Assembly: GCA_017399865.1 (NCBI GenBank)
Contig: JAFQAT010000012.1
Coordinates: 1 to 64,000 of the forward strand
Direction of reading: 5' to 3'
DNA: 64,000 nucleotides
Source of the DNA: Bacteroidales bacterium
GTDB taxonomy: Bacteria; Bacteroidota; Bacteroidia; Bacteroidales; UBA932
Shown here piece after piece: positions 1 to 7,332 of the stretch. Both the position numbers and the translations under genes were made by a program. Positions within the stretch are counted from its first letter, which is position 1. The number at the start of each line of letters is the position of its first letter. A model generated the notes under the pieces. It had not been told where the DNA came from. It searched no databases and saw only the letters and a program-made list of their open reading frames with translations.

Positions 1-83
1 AATGTAAAGAAAAATACAGGCAGCACGACAATGTGCAGCAGCTGGGGCACGAACTTTCTGAAAACCGATGCAATCTGAGACAT
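1..83 (-). CDS. LytTR-family membrane regulator, N-terminus only (partial)
   Basis: The reading frame starts at the ATG complementary to 81-83 and leaves the window at base 1, so only about 27 residues are visible, beginning MSQIASVFRKFVPQ and running into a hydrophobic stretch (LLHIVVLPVFFF). This start, a short basic amphipathic segment followed directly by a membrane helix, resembles Bacteroidales proteins that carry a membrane N-terminus and a C-terminal LytTR DNA-binding domain. The DNA-binding domain itself lies outside the window, so the family call is inference. It is supported by phased direct repeats upstream, the arrangement LytTR regulators bind. A good promoter lies at 108-139. 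Confidence 0.45.
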   Translation of the reverse strand, partial: MSQIASVFRKFVPQLLHIVVLPVFFFT

Positions 84-107
84 ATTCTGGTCACTATTTT
101 AGCGTGA

Positions 108-139
108 CAAAAGTACAAAATATATTTTTTAGTCACAAA
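108..139 (-). promoter_or_regulatory. Bacteroidota-type promoter of the LytTR-like gene
   Basis: On the minus strand TTTG (136-139), then exactly 20 bases, then TACTTTTG (108-115) match the Bacteroidota -33/-7 consensus TTTG and TAnnTTTG. Transcription would begin near base 102, about 20 bases before the start codon at 83. The -33 element overlaps the first of the phased repeats. Confidence 0.7.
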
Positions 140-197
140 TAATTGATTTTAGTCACAAAAACAGGGGTGATATCACATTTTCGCCCCATGTATCACA
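127..197. promoter_or_regulatory. Four TCACA operator half-sites in exact 20-base register
   Basis: TCACA occurs at 133, 153, 173 and 193, exactly 20 bases apart. The two promoter-proximal copies are extended to an identical 13-mer, TTTTAGTCACAAA (127-139 and 147-159); the distal two are TATCACA (171-177 and 191-197). The first copy covers the -33 element of the promoter at 108-139. Two-helical-turn spacing of short direct repeats is typical of LytTR regulator sites, so autoregulation of the truncated gene at 1-83 is the natural reading. Protein binding is inference. Confidence 0.55.
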
Positions 198-334
198 CTT
201 ATTTCTTCAGACTGAATAATAGACATATCTTTGTTGTCGGAAGTTAAGAAACAGAAAGAGACGAACTGACATAACAAAAGTGTTATCAGAGAAAATTACT
301 GGTTTTTAACCTAAATCTAAGTTAAAGTACAAGG

Positions 335-367
335 AAAAAGCCGCCGCCTGTGAAGGTAGCGGCTTTT
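335..367 (-). terminator. Rho-independent terminator of the YfcC-type carrier gene
   Basis: AAAAGCCGC and GCGGCTTTT form a perfect 9-bp stem just past the stop codon at 375. Read on the minus strand it ends in a run of T (339-335). Confidence 0.85.
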
Positions 368-374
368 AAATTTG

Positions 375-1883
375 TCAGAATCCGGGAAGATCAAGCCAAA
401 GAGTCGGCAGAAGAAGAAGGAATCCAGCAACGATCAGAAGAAGTATGAACTTCCACACCCATCTGAACCATTTCTCATAAGGAATCTTTGCAACCGAGAG
501 AACAGCCATAAGGACTCCGGAGCATGGAGTGATCATATTCGTAAATCCGTCACCGAACTGGAATGCAAGGACAGTAGCCTGACGTGAAACTCCTATCATG
601 TCAGAGAAGGGTGCCATGATAGGCATGGTCACAGCAGCCTTTGCAGATGCAGAAGGGATGAAGATGTTTATGAAGGTCTGGATTCCATACATGGACCCTA
701 AAGCCCCTGCCCTGCCTGCTCCGTCCAGCGCCGAAGCCATGGAAGCCAACATGCGGTCAATAACCTGCCCTTCCTTGAGTATGACTATTATCCCTGCGGC
801 AAATCCTATTACAAGGGCAGCCGAGAAAATATCCTTGGCTCCAGAAATGAATTCCTTGGAGATATTGTCTGCACTGTATCCTGCTGAAAAGCCGGCTGAA
901 ACGCCAAGCGCCATGAACAAGGCACAGATCTCGGGCAGATACCATCCGTATCCCATGACTCCTGCCACCATATATACGATGGTGAACATCAGAAGATTAA
1001 GAATATACAACCTTACGGACTTGAGGAGAGAACAGAGAGAGAGGACGAGGAAGATCACCTCAATCACCCATAATAGCCACGGGGCGTCATAAACTGCCTG
1101 ACCCAACTTTATGCTGCAGTTTCCGGCATAAAAGACAGAGAACAGGAATGTGACTGCAGAAAGAACAGCAAAGCATATCCATGCATTTCTCTTCGGAAGT
1201 TCATCTGTCGTATCGACAGCAGGCGAAGCCACATGATCATTACCTATTTCAGCGAAAGCATTCTTCTTACGTACCTTTGAAGCGTACCAAAGGACGAAAA
1301 CAATCGCTATGGTCATCAGAACCACCCAGCAGAAAATCCTGTATTCGATGCCGGAAAAAAGAGGTAGACCGGACATATCCTGTGCAATGCCGATTGTAAA
1401 AGGATTAAGCATAGCGCCCGCAAAACCTACATGAGCGGCGACATATACCATACATACACCTACAATTTCGTCATATCCAAGCGACTTCGCCAGCGGAATC
1501 ACGACAGCCACGAATGCGATAGTCTCTTCACTCATGCCGAAAACGGCGCCAAAAAGACCGAACAGGAGCATTATCAGTACAATCACGATATTCCCCACCC
1601 CTAACTTGCGGATAAGAGGGAATCTTTCAAGAGTCCTGACTTCGGAAATGAATGCCATGATGCCTTCGTCCACGGCCTTGGTGCTGTTCACGACCCAGAA
1701 TGCTCCTCCGATCATGAGCACGAATGCAATGATGCCGGCCTGCTGGCTGAATCCTTCGTACAGGGCGGAAAACACCTGCCATGTCTGTGGATTGCCGTCC
1801 GGAACGAACCACGTTGAGATGGCGCAGAGTGCAATCACTGTGAAAATGATGACGTAAGTATTAGGAACTTTGAACTTCTTCAT
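375..1883 (-). CDS. YfcC/DcuC-family anaerobic C4-dicarboxylate-type carrier
   Basis: This 502-residue inner-membrane protein has about a dozen hydrophobic segments and begins MKKFKVPNTYVIIF, typical of the YfcC branch of the DcuC superfamily (Pfam DcuC). Conserved family stretches include FGMSEETIAF near residue 116, MLNPFTIGIAQ near 159 and the C-terminal FIPSASAKAAVTMPIM segment. YfcC relatives are secondary carriers, variously annotated as C4-dicarboxylate, basic amino acid or aminobenzoyl-glutamate transporters, so the substrate is not determined. The gene stands alone between two terminators. A weak -7-like box, TATATTCG (1907-1914, minus), lies 23 bases upstream of the start. Confidence 0.85.
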   Translation of the reverse strand: MKKFKVPNTYVIIFTVIALCAISTWFVPDGNPQTWQVFSALYEGFSQQAGIIAFVLMIGGAFWVVNSTKAVDEGIMAFISEVRTLERFPLIRKLGVGNIVIVLIMLLFGLFGAVFGMSEETIAFVAVVIPLAKSLGYDEIVGVCMVYVAAHVGFAGAMLNPFTIGIAQDMSGLPLFSGIEYRIFCWVVLMTIAIVFVLWYASKVRKKNAFAEIGNDHVASPAVDTTDELPKRNAWICFAVLSAVTFLFSVFYAGNCSIKLGQAVYDAPWLLWVIEVIFLVLSLCSLLKSVRLYILNLLMFTIVYMVAGVMGYGWYLPEICALFMALGVSAGFSAGYSADNISKEFISGAKDIFSAALVIGFAAGIIVILKEGQVIDRMLASMASALDGAGRAGALGSMYGIQTFINIFIPSASAKAAVTMPIMAPFSDMIGVSRQATVLAFQFGDGFTNMITPCSGVLMAVLSVAKIPYEKWFRWVWKFILLLIVAGFLLLLPTLWLDLPGF

Positions 1884-1920
1884 AAGCGGTCAAGGATTTC
1901 TGACCGCGAATATACAAAAT

Positions 1921-1955
1921 TTCGCCGGAGCCCGAGCCATCGGGTTTCCGGCGAA
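1921..1955 (-). terminator. Terminator hairpin downstream of the Ntn hydrolase gene
   Basis: TTCGCCGGA (1921-1929) and TCCGGCGAA (1947-1955) form a perfect 9-bp outer stem with an inner CCCGA/TCGGG stem. On the minus strand it is followed by ATTTTGTAT, only moderately T-rich. Confidence 0.65.
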
Positions 1956-2024
1956 CGTAAATAAAGATGAAATATAATGAGCCTCAGCAAATGGTCGGCC
2001 TTGCCACCGCAGAGGACGGGAGCG

Positions 2025-3107
2025 CTATTTTACCTTAACCATCTCCACGGGCTGCACCTGAGTCTGGTCGAGCGGATGAGACTGGTACTTTATCTTATGG
2101 AAGTCTATGTCGAGCAGGTCGATGCAGCGGATATTGCTGTTCCATGCTGTCCTGTAATAGAATTTCATCGCTTTAAGGTCTGTCGCTGCAGTGAACTGTG
2201 TCGCACTCGGCATGCCTTTAGGGATTTCTGACTTGATGTGCTGCGATCCGATCGGAATGTCGAAGTTGTTCAGGATATGGAAAGCCTGTACCACTGTATC
2301 AAATCCGGTTGCCCATACTGGAGAAGTCGTCTGAAAGAATGTGGCGCGTACGAATCTTGAAGGCGATGTGAAATCTCCAGGAAGTCCAAGCATTCCGCTG
2401 CCATGTCCCAGAGGCTTGAGGGTTATGCCCGGCTTGATCGTATTGTCGGGCGCTGAACCTGGTACAAGATTGATGTAATTGTTGAGATTCGTCATATGCC
2501 ACTGAAAACCTGGAGAATTCGTGATGACCCCAAGATTATTCTCATAGAAATGAGGGACACCGCCCACGACCTCAAGCACAACCATCCGTCCGTTAGGCTC
2601 GGTAATTCTCCAATGTACAGCACCGATCTTGTTGTTCAAGGTTACAAGAGTAAGCTGCGAGAGCTCTTCCTTTACCTGATCGATGGTCGAGCACTGTGAA
2701 AGCACCCATGAAACAAACTGCATGTCACACAGGGTCTTGTCGTTATCCGCTGAAACATAAGGAGCATAATCCCCATATTGCGGGAAGAAGAAAAGTCCGG
2801 CAGAGAGTCCTGCCTCATTGACCCCTTCGACGACAAACGGTTCATACTCCGTGTAGATCCCCACATAACCATATACTCCCTGATATTTGAGACCATTCTC
2901 TCCTGTAGGGGTATAAGACTGGTGCATATGACCTCTCGGAGCCACGACATAACCGCACTGCATCGGAGTTGCAGCCCATTCCACTGTCCTGGCGACAACC
3001 CGGCTTCCATCCTGTGCAGCCAGGCTGATGCCGGTACATGCACTTGCCTTATCAGCAAACAGCGATACTGCGACCGCCATTGCGAACAATACTACTAACC
3101 TTTTCAT
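2025..3107 (-). CDS. Linear amide C-N hydrolase, choloylglycine hydrolase/penicillin V acylase family
   Basis: The 360-residue protein has a signal peptide ending ...ADKASA, followed by Cys24. In this Ntn-hydrolase family the Cys exposed by processing is the catalytic nucleophile. The mature start CTGISL, the ARTVEW motif (family R and acidic residue near the active site), VITNSPGFQWH (conserved Asn) and SPSRFVRA (conserved Arg) are all present. These enzymes split linear amides such as conjugated bile salts, penicillin V or acyl-homoserine lactones, in the periplasm in Gram-negative bacteria. The CTGISL...RTVEW pattern is closer to the Gram-negative choloylglycine-hydrolase group than to the classical Gram-positive bile salt hydrolases, so the substrate stays open. 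Single gene with its own terminator. Confidence 0.88.
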   Translation of the reverse strand: MKRLVVLFAMAVAVSLFADKASACTGISLAAQDGSRVVARTVEWAATPMQCGYVVAPRGHMHQSYTPTGENGLKYQGVYGYVGIYTEYEPFVVEGVNEAGLSAGLFFFPQYGDYAPYVSADNDKTLCDMQFVSWVLSQCSTIDQVKEELSQLTLVTLNNKIGAVHWRITEPNGRMVVLEVVGGVPHFYENNLGVITNSPGFQWHMTNLNNYINLVPGSAPDNTIKPGITLKPLGHGSGMLGLPGDFTSPSRFVRATFFQTTSPVWATGFDTVVQAFHILNNFDIPIGSQHIKSEIPKGMPSATQFTAATDLKAMKFYYRTAWNSNIRCIDLLDIDFHKIKYQSHPLDQTQVQPVEMVKVK

Positions 3108-3160
3108 ATAACTTTAAAATAATCATATGCAGGTCATATAGCAAAGTCCAAACCAATAAT

Positions 3161-3192
3161 AAAAAAAGCCGCTGCGAAATAACGCAACGGCC
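3161..3192 (-). terminator. Terminator of the DUF4332 gene
   Basis: On the minus strand GCCGTTGCG pairs with CGCAGCGGC (one G-T wobble) and is followed by seven T (3167-3161), 23 bases past the stop codon. Confidence 0.88.
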
Positions 3193-3214
3193 ACATATTC
3201 TGAAATACAGTATA

Positions 3215-3622
3215 CTAGTAAGTAAGCACTCCAGGGAGTTCCTTAGCGAAGTCTACCATCTTCTGCACCTCGACAGCAACTGGTACACGGCGAACGAGCT
3301 TCTTCTCTTCGTTTACTTCTGCCATCTTTGCAGCAAGGTTTTCTGCCTTTCTATGAGCAAGTTCCTTGACAGTATCAACGCCAGCAGCTTCGAGAAGTTC
3401 TGCAAACTGAGGACCTACTCCCTTTACACGGAAAAGGTCAGCATGATTAGCCCATTTGAGGATGAGCTTGTCAGAGATACCAGTCTCTTCTGCAAGAGCC
3501 TTGCGGCCGGCAGGAGCTGCACATTTTTCAAGAAGCTGGGCGGTTGTAACAACGCCTGCAGCAGTAAGTTTCTCAGCATAAGCTGCGCCTACGCCTTCGA
3601 TGTCAATTACTTTATAAGCCAT
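3215..3622 (-). CDS. DUF4332 helix-hairpin-helix protein
   Basis: This 135-residue protein contains two helix-hairpin-helix-like repeats, IEGVGAAYAEKLTAAGV near the N-terminus and VKGVGPQFAELLEAAGV in the middle, each of the kind that contacts the DNA backbone. Length and layout match DUF4332 proteins, abundant small proteins of unknown exact role in Bacteroidota. No signal peptide or membrane segment is seen, so a cytoplasmic nucleic-acid-binding role is inferred. It is monocistronic, with a consensus promoter at 3662-3691 and a strong terminator. Confidence 0.85.
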   Translation of the reverse strand: MAYKVIDIEGVGAAYAEKLTAAGVVTTAQLLEKCAAPAGRKALAEETGISDKLILKWANHADLFRVKGVGPQFAELLEAAGVDTVKELAHRKAENLAAKMAEVNEEKKLVRRVPVAVEVQKMVDFAKELPGVLTY

Positions 3623-3661
3623 TTTGTTATTGATTTAAGTGGTTATTATCATTATAACATA

Positions 3662-3691
3662 CAAATATATCAATAAATATTTGAATAACAA
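3662..3691 (-). promoter_or_regulatory. Consensus promoter of the DUF4332 gene
   Basis: On the minus strand TTG (3689-3691), 19 bases, TATATTTG (3662-3669). This gives a leader of about 35 bases. Confidence 0.75.
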
Positions 3692-3717
3692 CACGTCCAT
3701 ATTATAATATTATGGGT

Positions 3718-3725
3718 TATCTTTG
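3718..3725 (+). promoter_or_regulatory. -7 promoter box that fixes the methyltransferase start
   Basis: TATCTTTG matches TAnnTTTG. It lies inside the upstream extension of the following reading frame (which could open at 3712), so the real start must be downstream, at 3739 or 3742. Confidence 0.65.
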
Positions 3726-3738
3726 CATAAAGATATTC

Positions 3739-4989
3739 ATGATGGAAGCTCTGGCCAGATTCATATCCGATCACATGGGCGATGACACGTCCAGACTGCT
3801 GCTTGCAAAGGGCAAGTGGCCGGAAATAGACATGGAACTGGCGGTGAATTGCATTGAAAGCAGGAGAAAGCTGAAAGGCAAGGTGCAGGAATGGTATGAT
3901 AATCCCATGCTCATCTTTCCTGTAAAGCTGTCTGCAGAACAATGCAGCAGTTCGTCCACAGCACGTTATAAGGCAAGTCTTGCCGAACGCATCATGTCTG
4001 GCAGGAAATGGAAAATCGCCGACCTGACCGGAGGCCTTGGAGTCGACTCATGGTTCTTCTCCCAGAAGGCTGAGAGAGTCCTCTACAACGAGATGCAGGG
4101 CGTCCTATGTGACGCATCAAGACACAATTTCGGTATCCTGGGAGCAGACAATATCGGGATATCGAACTCCGCTATAGGCAATTCTTCCGAAGAGACCTCC
4201 CCTAGCGATCTGCTGACCGAGTTCGGGCCCGATATCGTATACATGGATCCGGCAAGACGTGGGCAAGGAGGCAGAAAAGTCTTCCTGATCGAGGAATGCA
4301 CTCCGGATGTCCTCAAATTGAAAGAAGAGATATTATGCATATCACGTCATATTCTGCTCAAGCTTTCCCCTATGGCGGACATATCCATGGCATGCGAGCG
4401 TCTGGGTCCATGCTGCCGTGAAGTCCATGTCGTCGCAGCAGGAGGAGAATGCAAGGAACTTCTGATATGGTTGGACAGGGAATGGGCAGGAGAATACTCG
4501 GTACACGCAATCGAACTGCCTGACGCTTACCCTGATTGCGGACCACACTCATTCTCTTTCGTTCCTTCAGAGGAACGGAAGGAAGCCTTCATTTCGAGCG
4601 AAGGCGAAAGCCGTTTCCGATATCTGTTCGAGCCGGGAAAAGCCCTGATGAAAGCCGGGGCATTCAATCTTGTCAGCACAAGATTCGGAATGCCGAAGCT
4701 CGGCAGGTCCACTCATTACTACCTCCTTTCAAGCACCGGCAACGACGGGGAAATCAAAGGCTTGGGTAAAGTTTATGAGATCCTGAGATGCGAGCCTTTG
4801 AACAAAAGGACTCTGAAGGAAGCAGGACAGGACTTCCCCAAAGCTGATGTGACGGCGAGAAACATCCCTATGGACACTGACACCCTTCGTAAGAAACTGG
4901 GCGTCACCTCAGGAGATGACGCCCATATATTCGGACTCAAGTCAGATCGTCAAGGCAATCTTCTTCTATGCACCAAGCGTGTGTTCTAA
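3739..4989 (+). CDS. Class I SAM-dependent methyltransferase with THUMP-like domain
   Basis: The 416-residue protein has a helical N-terminus, a Rossmann methyltransferase core with the SAM-binding motif IADLTGGLGVDSWFFS and the catalytic-type motif DIVYMDPARRG, and a C-terminal THUMP-like domain. Such proteins are usually annotated as RNA methyltransferases of unknown target. I start at ATGATG (3739) because the -7 promoter box at 3718-3725 excludes the longer frame from 3712. The 3' end overlaps the convergent mntP by 24 bases. Confidence 0.82.
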   Translation: MMEALARFISDHMGDDTSRLLLAKGKWPEIDMELAVNCIESRRKLKGKVQEWYDNPMLIFPVKLSAEQCSSSSTARYKASLAERIMSGRKWKIADLTGGLGVDSWFFSQKAERVLYNEMQGVLCDASRHNFGILGADNIGISNSAIGNSSEETSPSDLLTEFGPDIVYMDPARRGQGGRKVFLIEECTPDVLKLKEEILCISRHILLKLSPMADISMACERLGPCCREVHVVAAGGECKELLIWLDREWAGEYSVHAIELPDAYPDCGPHSFSFVPSEERKEAFISSEGESRFRYLFEPGKALMKAGAFNLVSTRFGMPKLGRSTHYYLLSSTGNDGEIKGLGKVYEILRCEPLNKRTLKEAGQDFPKADVTARNIPMDTDTLRKKLGVTSGDDAHIFGLKSDRQGNLLLCTKRVF

Positions 4990-5529
4990 CAGTATCTTGA
5001 GGCCCATGGCAATTAGGATGAACCCTCCGGCAAATTCTGCCTTTGACTTCCATCTGGCCCCAAAGAAATTGCCTATAAGCACGCCCACGGCTGAAAAAAG
5101 GAAGGTGATGATTCCGATAAGGATGACAGCCTCCCAAATGTTTACCTTCAGAAATGCAAAGGAAACACCGACGGCAAGCGCGTCAATGCTGGTAGCGACA
5201 GCCATGGCCAGCATTGTACGGAACGAGAAGTCTGGTTCCGCGCAGCATGGTTCGTCTTTCTGGGTCGAATCCTTTATCATGTTGGCACCGATGAGTCCCA
5301 GCAGGATGAATGCTATCCAATGATCCACAGAACCGACGAGACCGGCAAAGCTGACACCAAGAAAATAGCCTATCAAAGGCATTAGTGCCTGAAAGCCCCC
5401 GAACCATACACCGGTCTTCAGAACATGCTGAGGTCTGATCTTCTGTACGGAAAGTCCTTTGCAGACAGATACAGCAAAGGCATCCATCGAAAGACCTATG
5501 GCAATTACAATGAGTTCCGCTATTCCCAT
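4966..5529 (-). CDS. mntP: Manganese efflux pump MntP
   Basis: The 187-residue membrane protein has six predicted helices in two related halves. Each half carries the MntP acidic signature: GLSMDAFAVSVCKGL near the N-terminus and ATSIDALAVGVSFAFL in the middle. MntP exports excess Mn(II) from the cytoplasm. Its start overlaps the end of the upstream metallophosphoesterase gene by 10 bases, so the two are probably translated from one mRNA. No yybP-ykoY-like manganese riboswitch is visible, as expected for a gene internal to an operon. Confidence 0.9.
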   Translation of the reverse strand: MGIAELIVIAIGLSMDAFAVSVCKGLSVQKIRPQHVLKTGVWFGGFQALMPLIGYFLGVSFAGLVGSVDHWIAFILLGLIGANMIKDSTQKDEPCCAEPDFSFRTMLAMAVATSIDALAVGVSFAFLKVNIWEAVILIGIITFLFSAVGVLIGNFFGARWKSKAEFAGGFILIAMGLKILLEHTLGA

Positions 5530-6344
5530 GACACCTTAAGATTTCCCACATTCATGCCCCAACACCAGTCCTGCACTATGATCACGTCATTTCCGTCAAG
5601 GTCATCTATATGCTGCATCTTGTGAAGGAGAGTATGTGAGTGTCCGCCAACAATGGCATCGACATTACGTATCTGAGGCACGAGTTCCTTATCGGATGTA
5701 TATCCGAGATGGCTCAAGCAGATGACCAGATCACATTTCTTTTCATTCTTCAGATAATCGGCATATCGGTTCACGACTGGAGCCGGTTCCTGATACTCGA
5801 GGCCTCCGAGCAGAGACCTGTCCACCACCCTGCTGATGTCGGTCAGGAGTCCGATGATGCCTATCTTCCTGCCTGCCTTACGGACGATGACATATGGCTT
5901 GACAAGACCTTCGAGAGGATTTCCTGTAAAGTCGTAATTAGCGCATACGGCATCAGCCTTCAGAAGTCGGAGGCGGCGTGCGAGTTCTGCCGCACCGTTG
6001 TCGAACTCATGGTTACCGAGAGCAACGACATCGTAGCCGGCAGCATTCATCACGTCTATCTCAATATTACCTCCGAGTTCTGTAAAGTATGACGTACCCT
6101 GTCCGAAATCACCGGCATGGAGCAGAAGTACATTACGCTTTCCATCTGCCTTGCGCACGCTGTCAATATATGCAGCCTGCTCAATGACGCCTCCCATGCC
6201 CTTGTAATCACCTGACCGCTGCGGGTCGATATGGCTGTGGGTATCATTGAAGTGAATTATCGTAAGATTCTGCGCATCAAGCGAAAACACAGCAAGAAAC
6301 GCAACAGGAAGCAGTGCCGCCAATAATAATTTCTTCTTCATCAT
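5520..6344 (-). CDS. 5'-nucleotidase-type metallophosphoesterase domain protein
   Basis: The 274-residue protein has an N-terminal signal peptide (LLLAALLPVAFLAVFSLDA) and a complete binuclear metallophosphoesterase domain: HFNDTHSH, HAGDFGQGT, ALGNHEFDNG and IVGGHSHTLL. It corresponds to the N-terminal half of UshA/NucA-type 5'-nucleotidases but lacks the C-terminal nucleotide-binding domain, which is encoded by the gene just upstream (4-base overlap). Together they probably form a two-part periplasmic nucleotidase. It is followed by mntP. Confidence 0.87.
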   Translation of the reverse strand: MMKKKLLLAALLPVAFLAVFSLDAQNLTIIHFNDTHSHIDPQRSGDYKGMGGVIEQAAYIDSVRKADGKRNVLLLHAGDFGQGTSYFTELGGNIEIDVMNAAGYDVVALGNHEFDNGAAELARRLRLLKADAVCANYDFTGNPLEGLVKPYVIVRKAGRKIGIIGLLTDISRVVDRSLLGGLEYQEPAPVVNRYADYLKNEKKCDLVICLSHLGYTSDKELVPQIRNVDAIVGGHSHTLLHKMQHIDDLDGNDVIIVQDWCWGMNVGNLKVSWE

Positions 6345-7198
6345 TTTCCCCTTTTCTTATAATTCTTTACCACGACTCTTCCGTCAGTCTGGTACTCGAT
6401 AGGACGACCGGCTGCAGTCTCAGCAGCAACATGCTCCAGAACCGCATCAATGATCGCGACATCTTCATACACGGTCACAGACACCGCATTCTTCTCAAGA
6501 GCAAGCCCGTCTCCTCCACCAAGAAGGAAAGAAATCGTAGCGACTCCATAGATCTTCTCATCGTCAAGCGACTCGCCGTCTATCTCTACAGAAACAAGTT
6601 TTCCGCCATCAGCCACGACCTTGACTCCTCCAAGGACCTGAAAACGTCTCGCAGCCATATCCTCAAGAATCTCGCGGATCTGCTTTCCTGTATGTTCGAC
6701 ATATACCAGATAGTTCTTGAAAGGGAACATAGAGAGCATGTCATCAAGAATGATATCCCCCTGCGGCATGTCTATACGTATGCCACCGAAATTGGTGACT
6801 CCCATATGTACCTTCTTTCCCGACAGCTTCTCTGTCTTGTCCATCAGGATGTCGATGAACCAGTTGGAAAGTTCGCTTTCAGGATATGATGCCGACATCG
6901 CACGAGTCGAATACCCGATCACATCCTTTACGCGGGCCATCTCCGGCTGAGCATCAAGCACCACCTTGGCCGTCTTGGCCACAATGGAATTCCGCTTGTA
7001 CACAGTCCCGTTGGGAGCAATGTACTTGCCGCCTTTGAACACGCCGACAGCCTCAGGAACATTGTCCTTTGAAGGCGAAACGCATCCGGTCATGCTTCCA
7101 TCCACAGGCACAGCCTCCCAGCTGTACTCCTGCCCCCACGCAACATTTCCCCCAACCAGCATCAAAGCAATCAATATCAAAAACCTGCCTCTAAACAT
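6341..7198 (-). CDS. 5'-nucleotidase C-terminal domain protein
   Basis: This 285-residue protein starts at MFRGRFLILIALML, a signal peptide ending near GNVAWGQ. A longer frame opens at 7309 but runs through the palindromic repeat and is rejected. The body matches the substrate-binding C-terminal domain of 5'-nucleotidases, with MGVTNFGGIRIDMPQGDI, LSMFPFKNYLV and FLLGGGDG motifs. It has no metallophosphoesterase motifs; those are in the overlapping downstream gene. Exported partner protein is the likely role. Confidence 0.85.
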   Translation of the reverse strand: MFRGRFLILIALMLVGGNVAWGQEYSWEAVPVDGSMTGCVSPSKDNVPEAVGVFKGGKYIAPNGTVYKRNSIVAKTAKVVLDAQPEMARVKDVIGYSTRAMSASYPESELSNWFIDILMDKTEKLSGKKVHMGVTNFGGIRIDMPQGDIILDDMLSMFPFKNYLVYVEHTGKQIREILEDMAARRFQVLGGVKVVADGGKLVSVEIDGESLDDEKIYGVATISFLLGGGDGLALEKNAVSVTVYEDVAIIDAVLEHVAAETAAGRPIEYQTDGRVVVKNYKKRGK

Positions 7199-7221
7199 AG
7201 TATTTGGATCATTATGTCTGG

Positions 7222-7309
7222 TTGACAGATTTGTGGAGGTGACATGCCACCCCCGGCTAGGGGGCGCCCGACCGACGGGAGGGCGGGGGTCACCGTAACA
7301 AACTGTCAA
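7222..7309. repeat. Palindromic element, copy A, inside a hairpin
   Basis: The outer arms TTGACAGATTTGT (7222-7234) and ACAAACTGTCAA (7298-7309) pair with one bulge. Inside them GGTGAC (7238-7243) pairs with GTCACC (7289-7294). Within this lies the shared core TGCCACCCCCGGCTAGGGGG (7245-7264), a small stem CCCG/CGGG (7267-7279), and a G-rich end. The same core occurs at 34943-34961 and, inverted, at 56417-56436. It sits between the ABC permease and the nucleotidase C-terminal gene and may attenuate transcription. Confidence 0.85.
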
Positions 7310-7332
7310 TCAAACTATATTACATACATATA

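Noticed and set aside
84..374. A missed gene in the 291-base gap
   Set aside because: No convincing frame on either strand. It contains the promoter, the phased repeats and the terminator described.
3712..3738. Longer start for the THUMP-like methyltransferase
   Set aside because: A TAnnTTTG promoter box lies inside this extension, and homologue-like sequence starts at MMEAL.
7199..7309. Upstream extension of the nucleotidase C-terminal gene (37 codons)
   Set aside because: It is only a read-through of the palindromic element. The signal peptide starts at 7198, so the extension would bury it.
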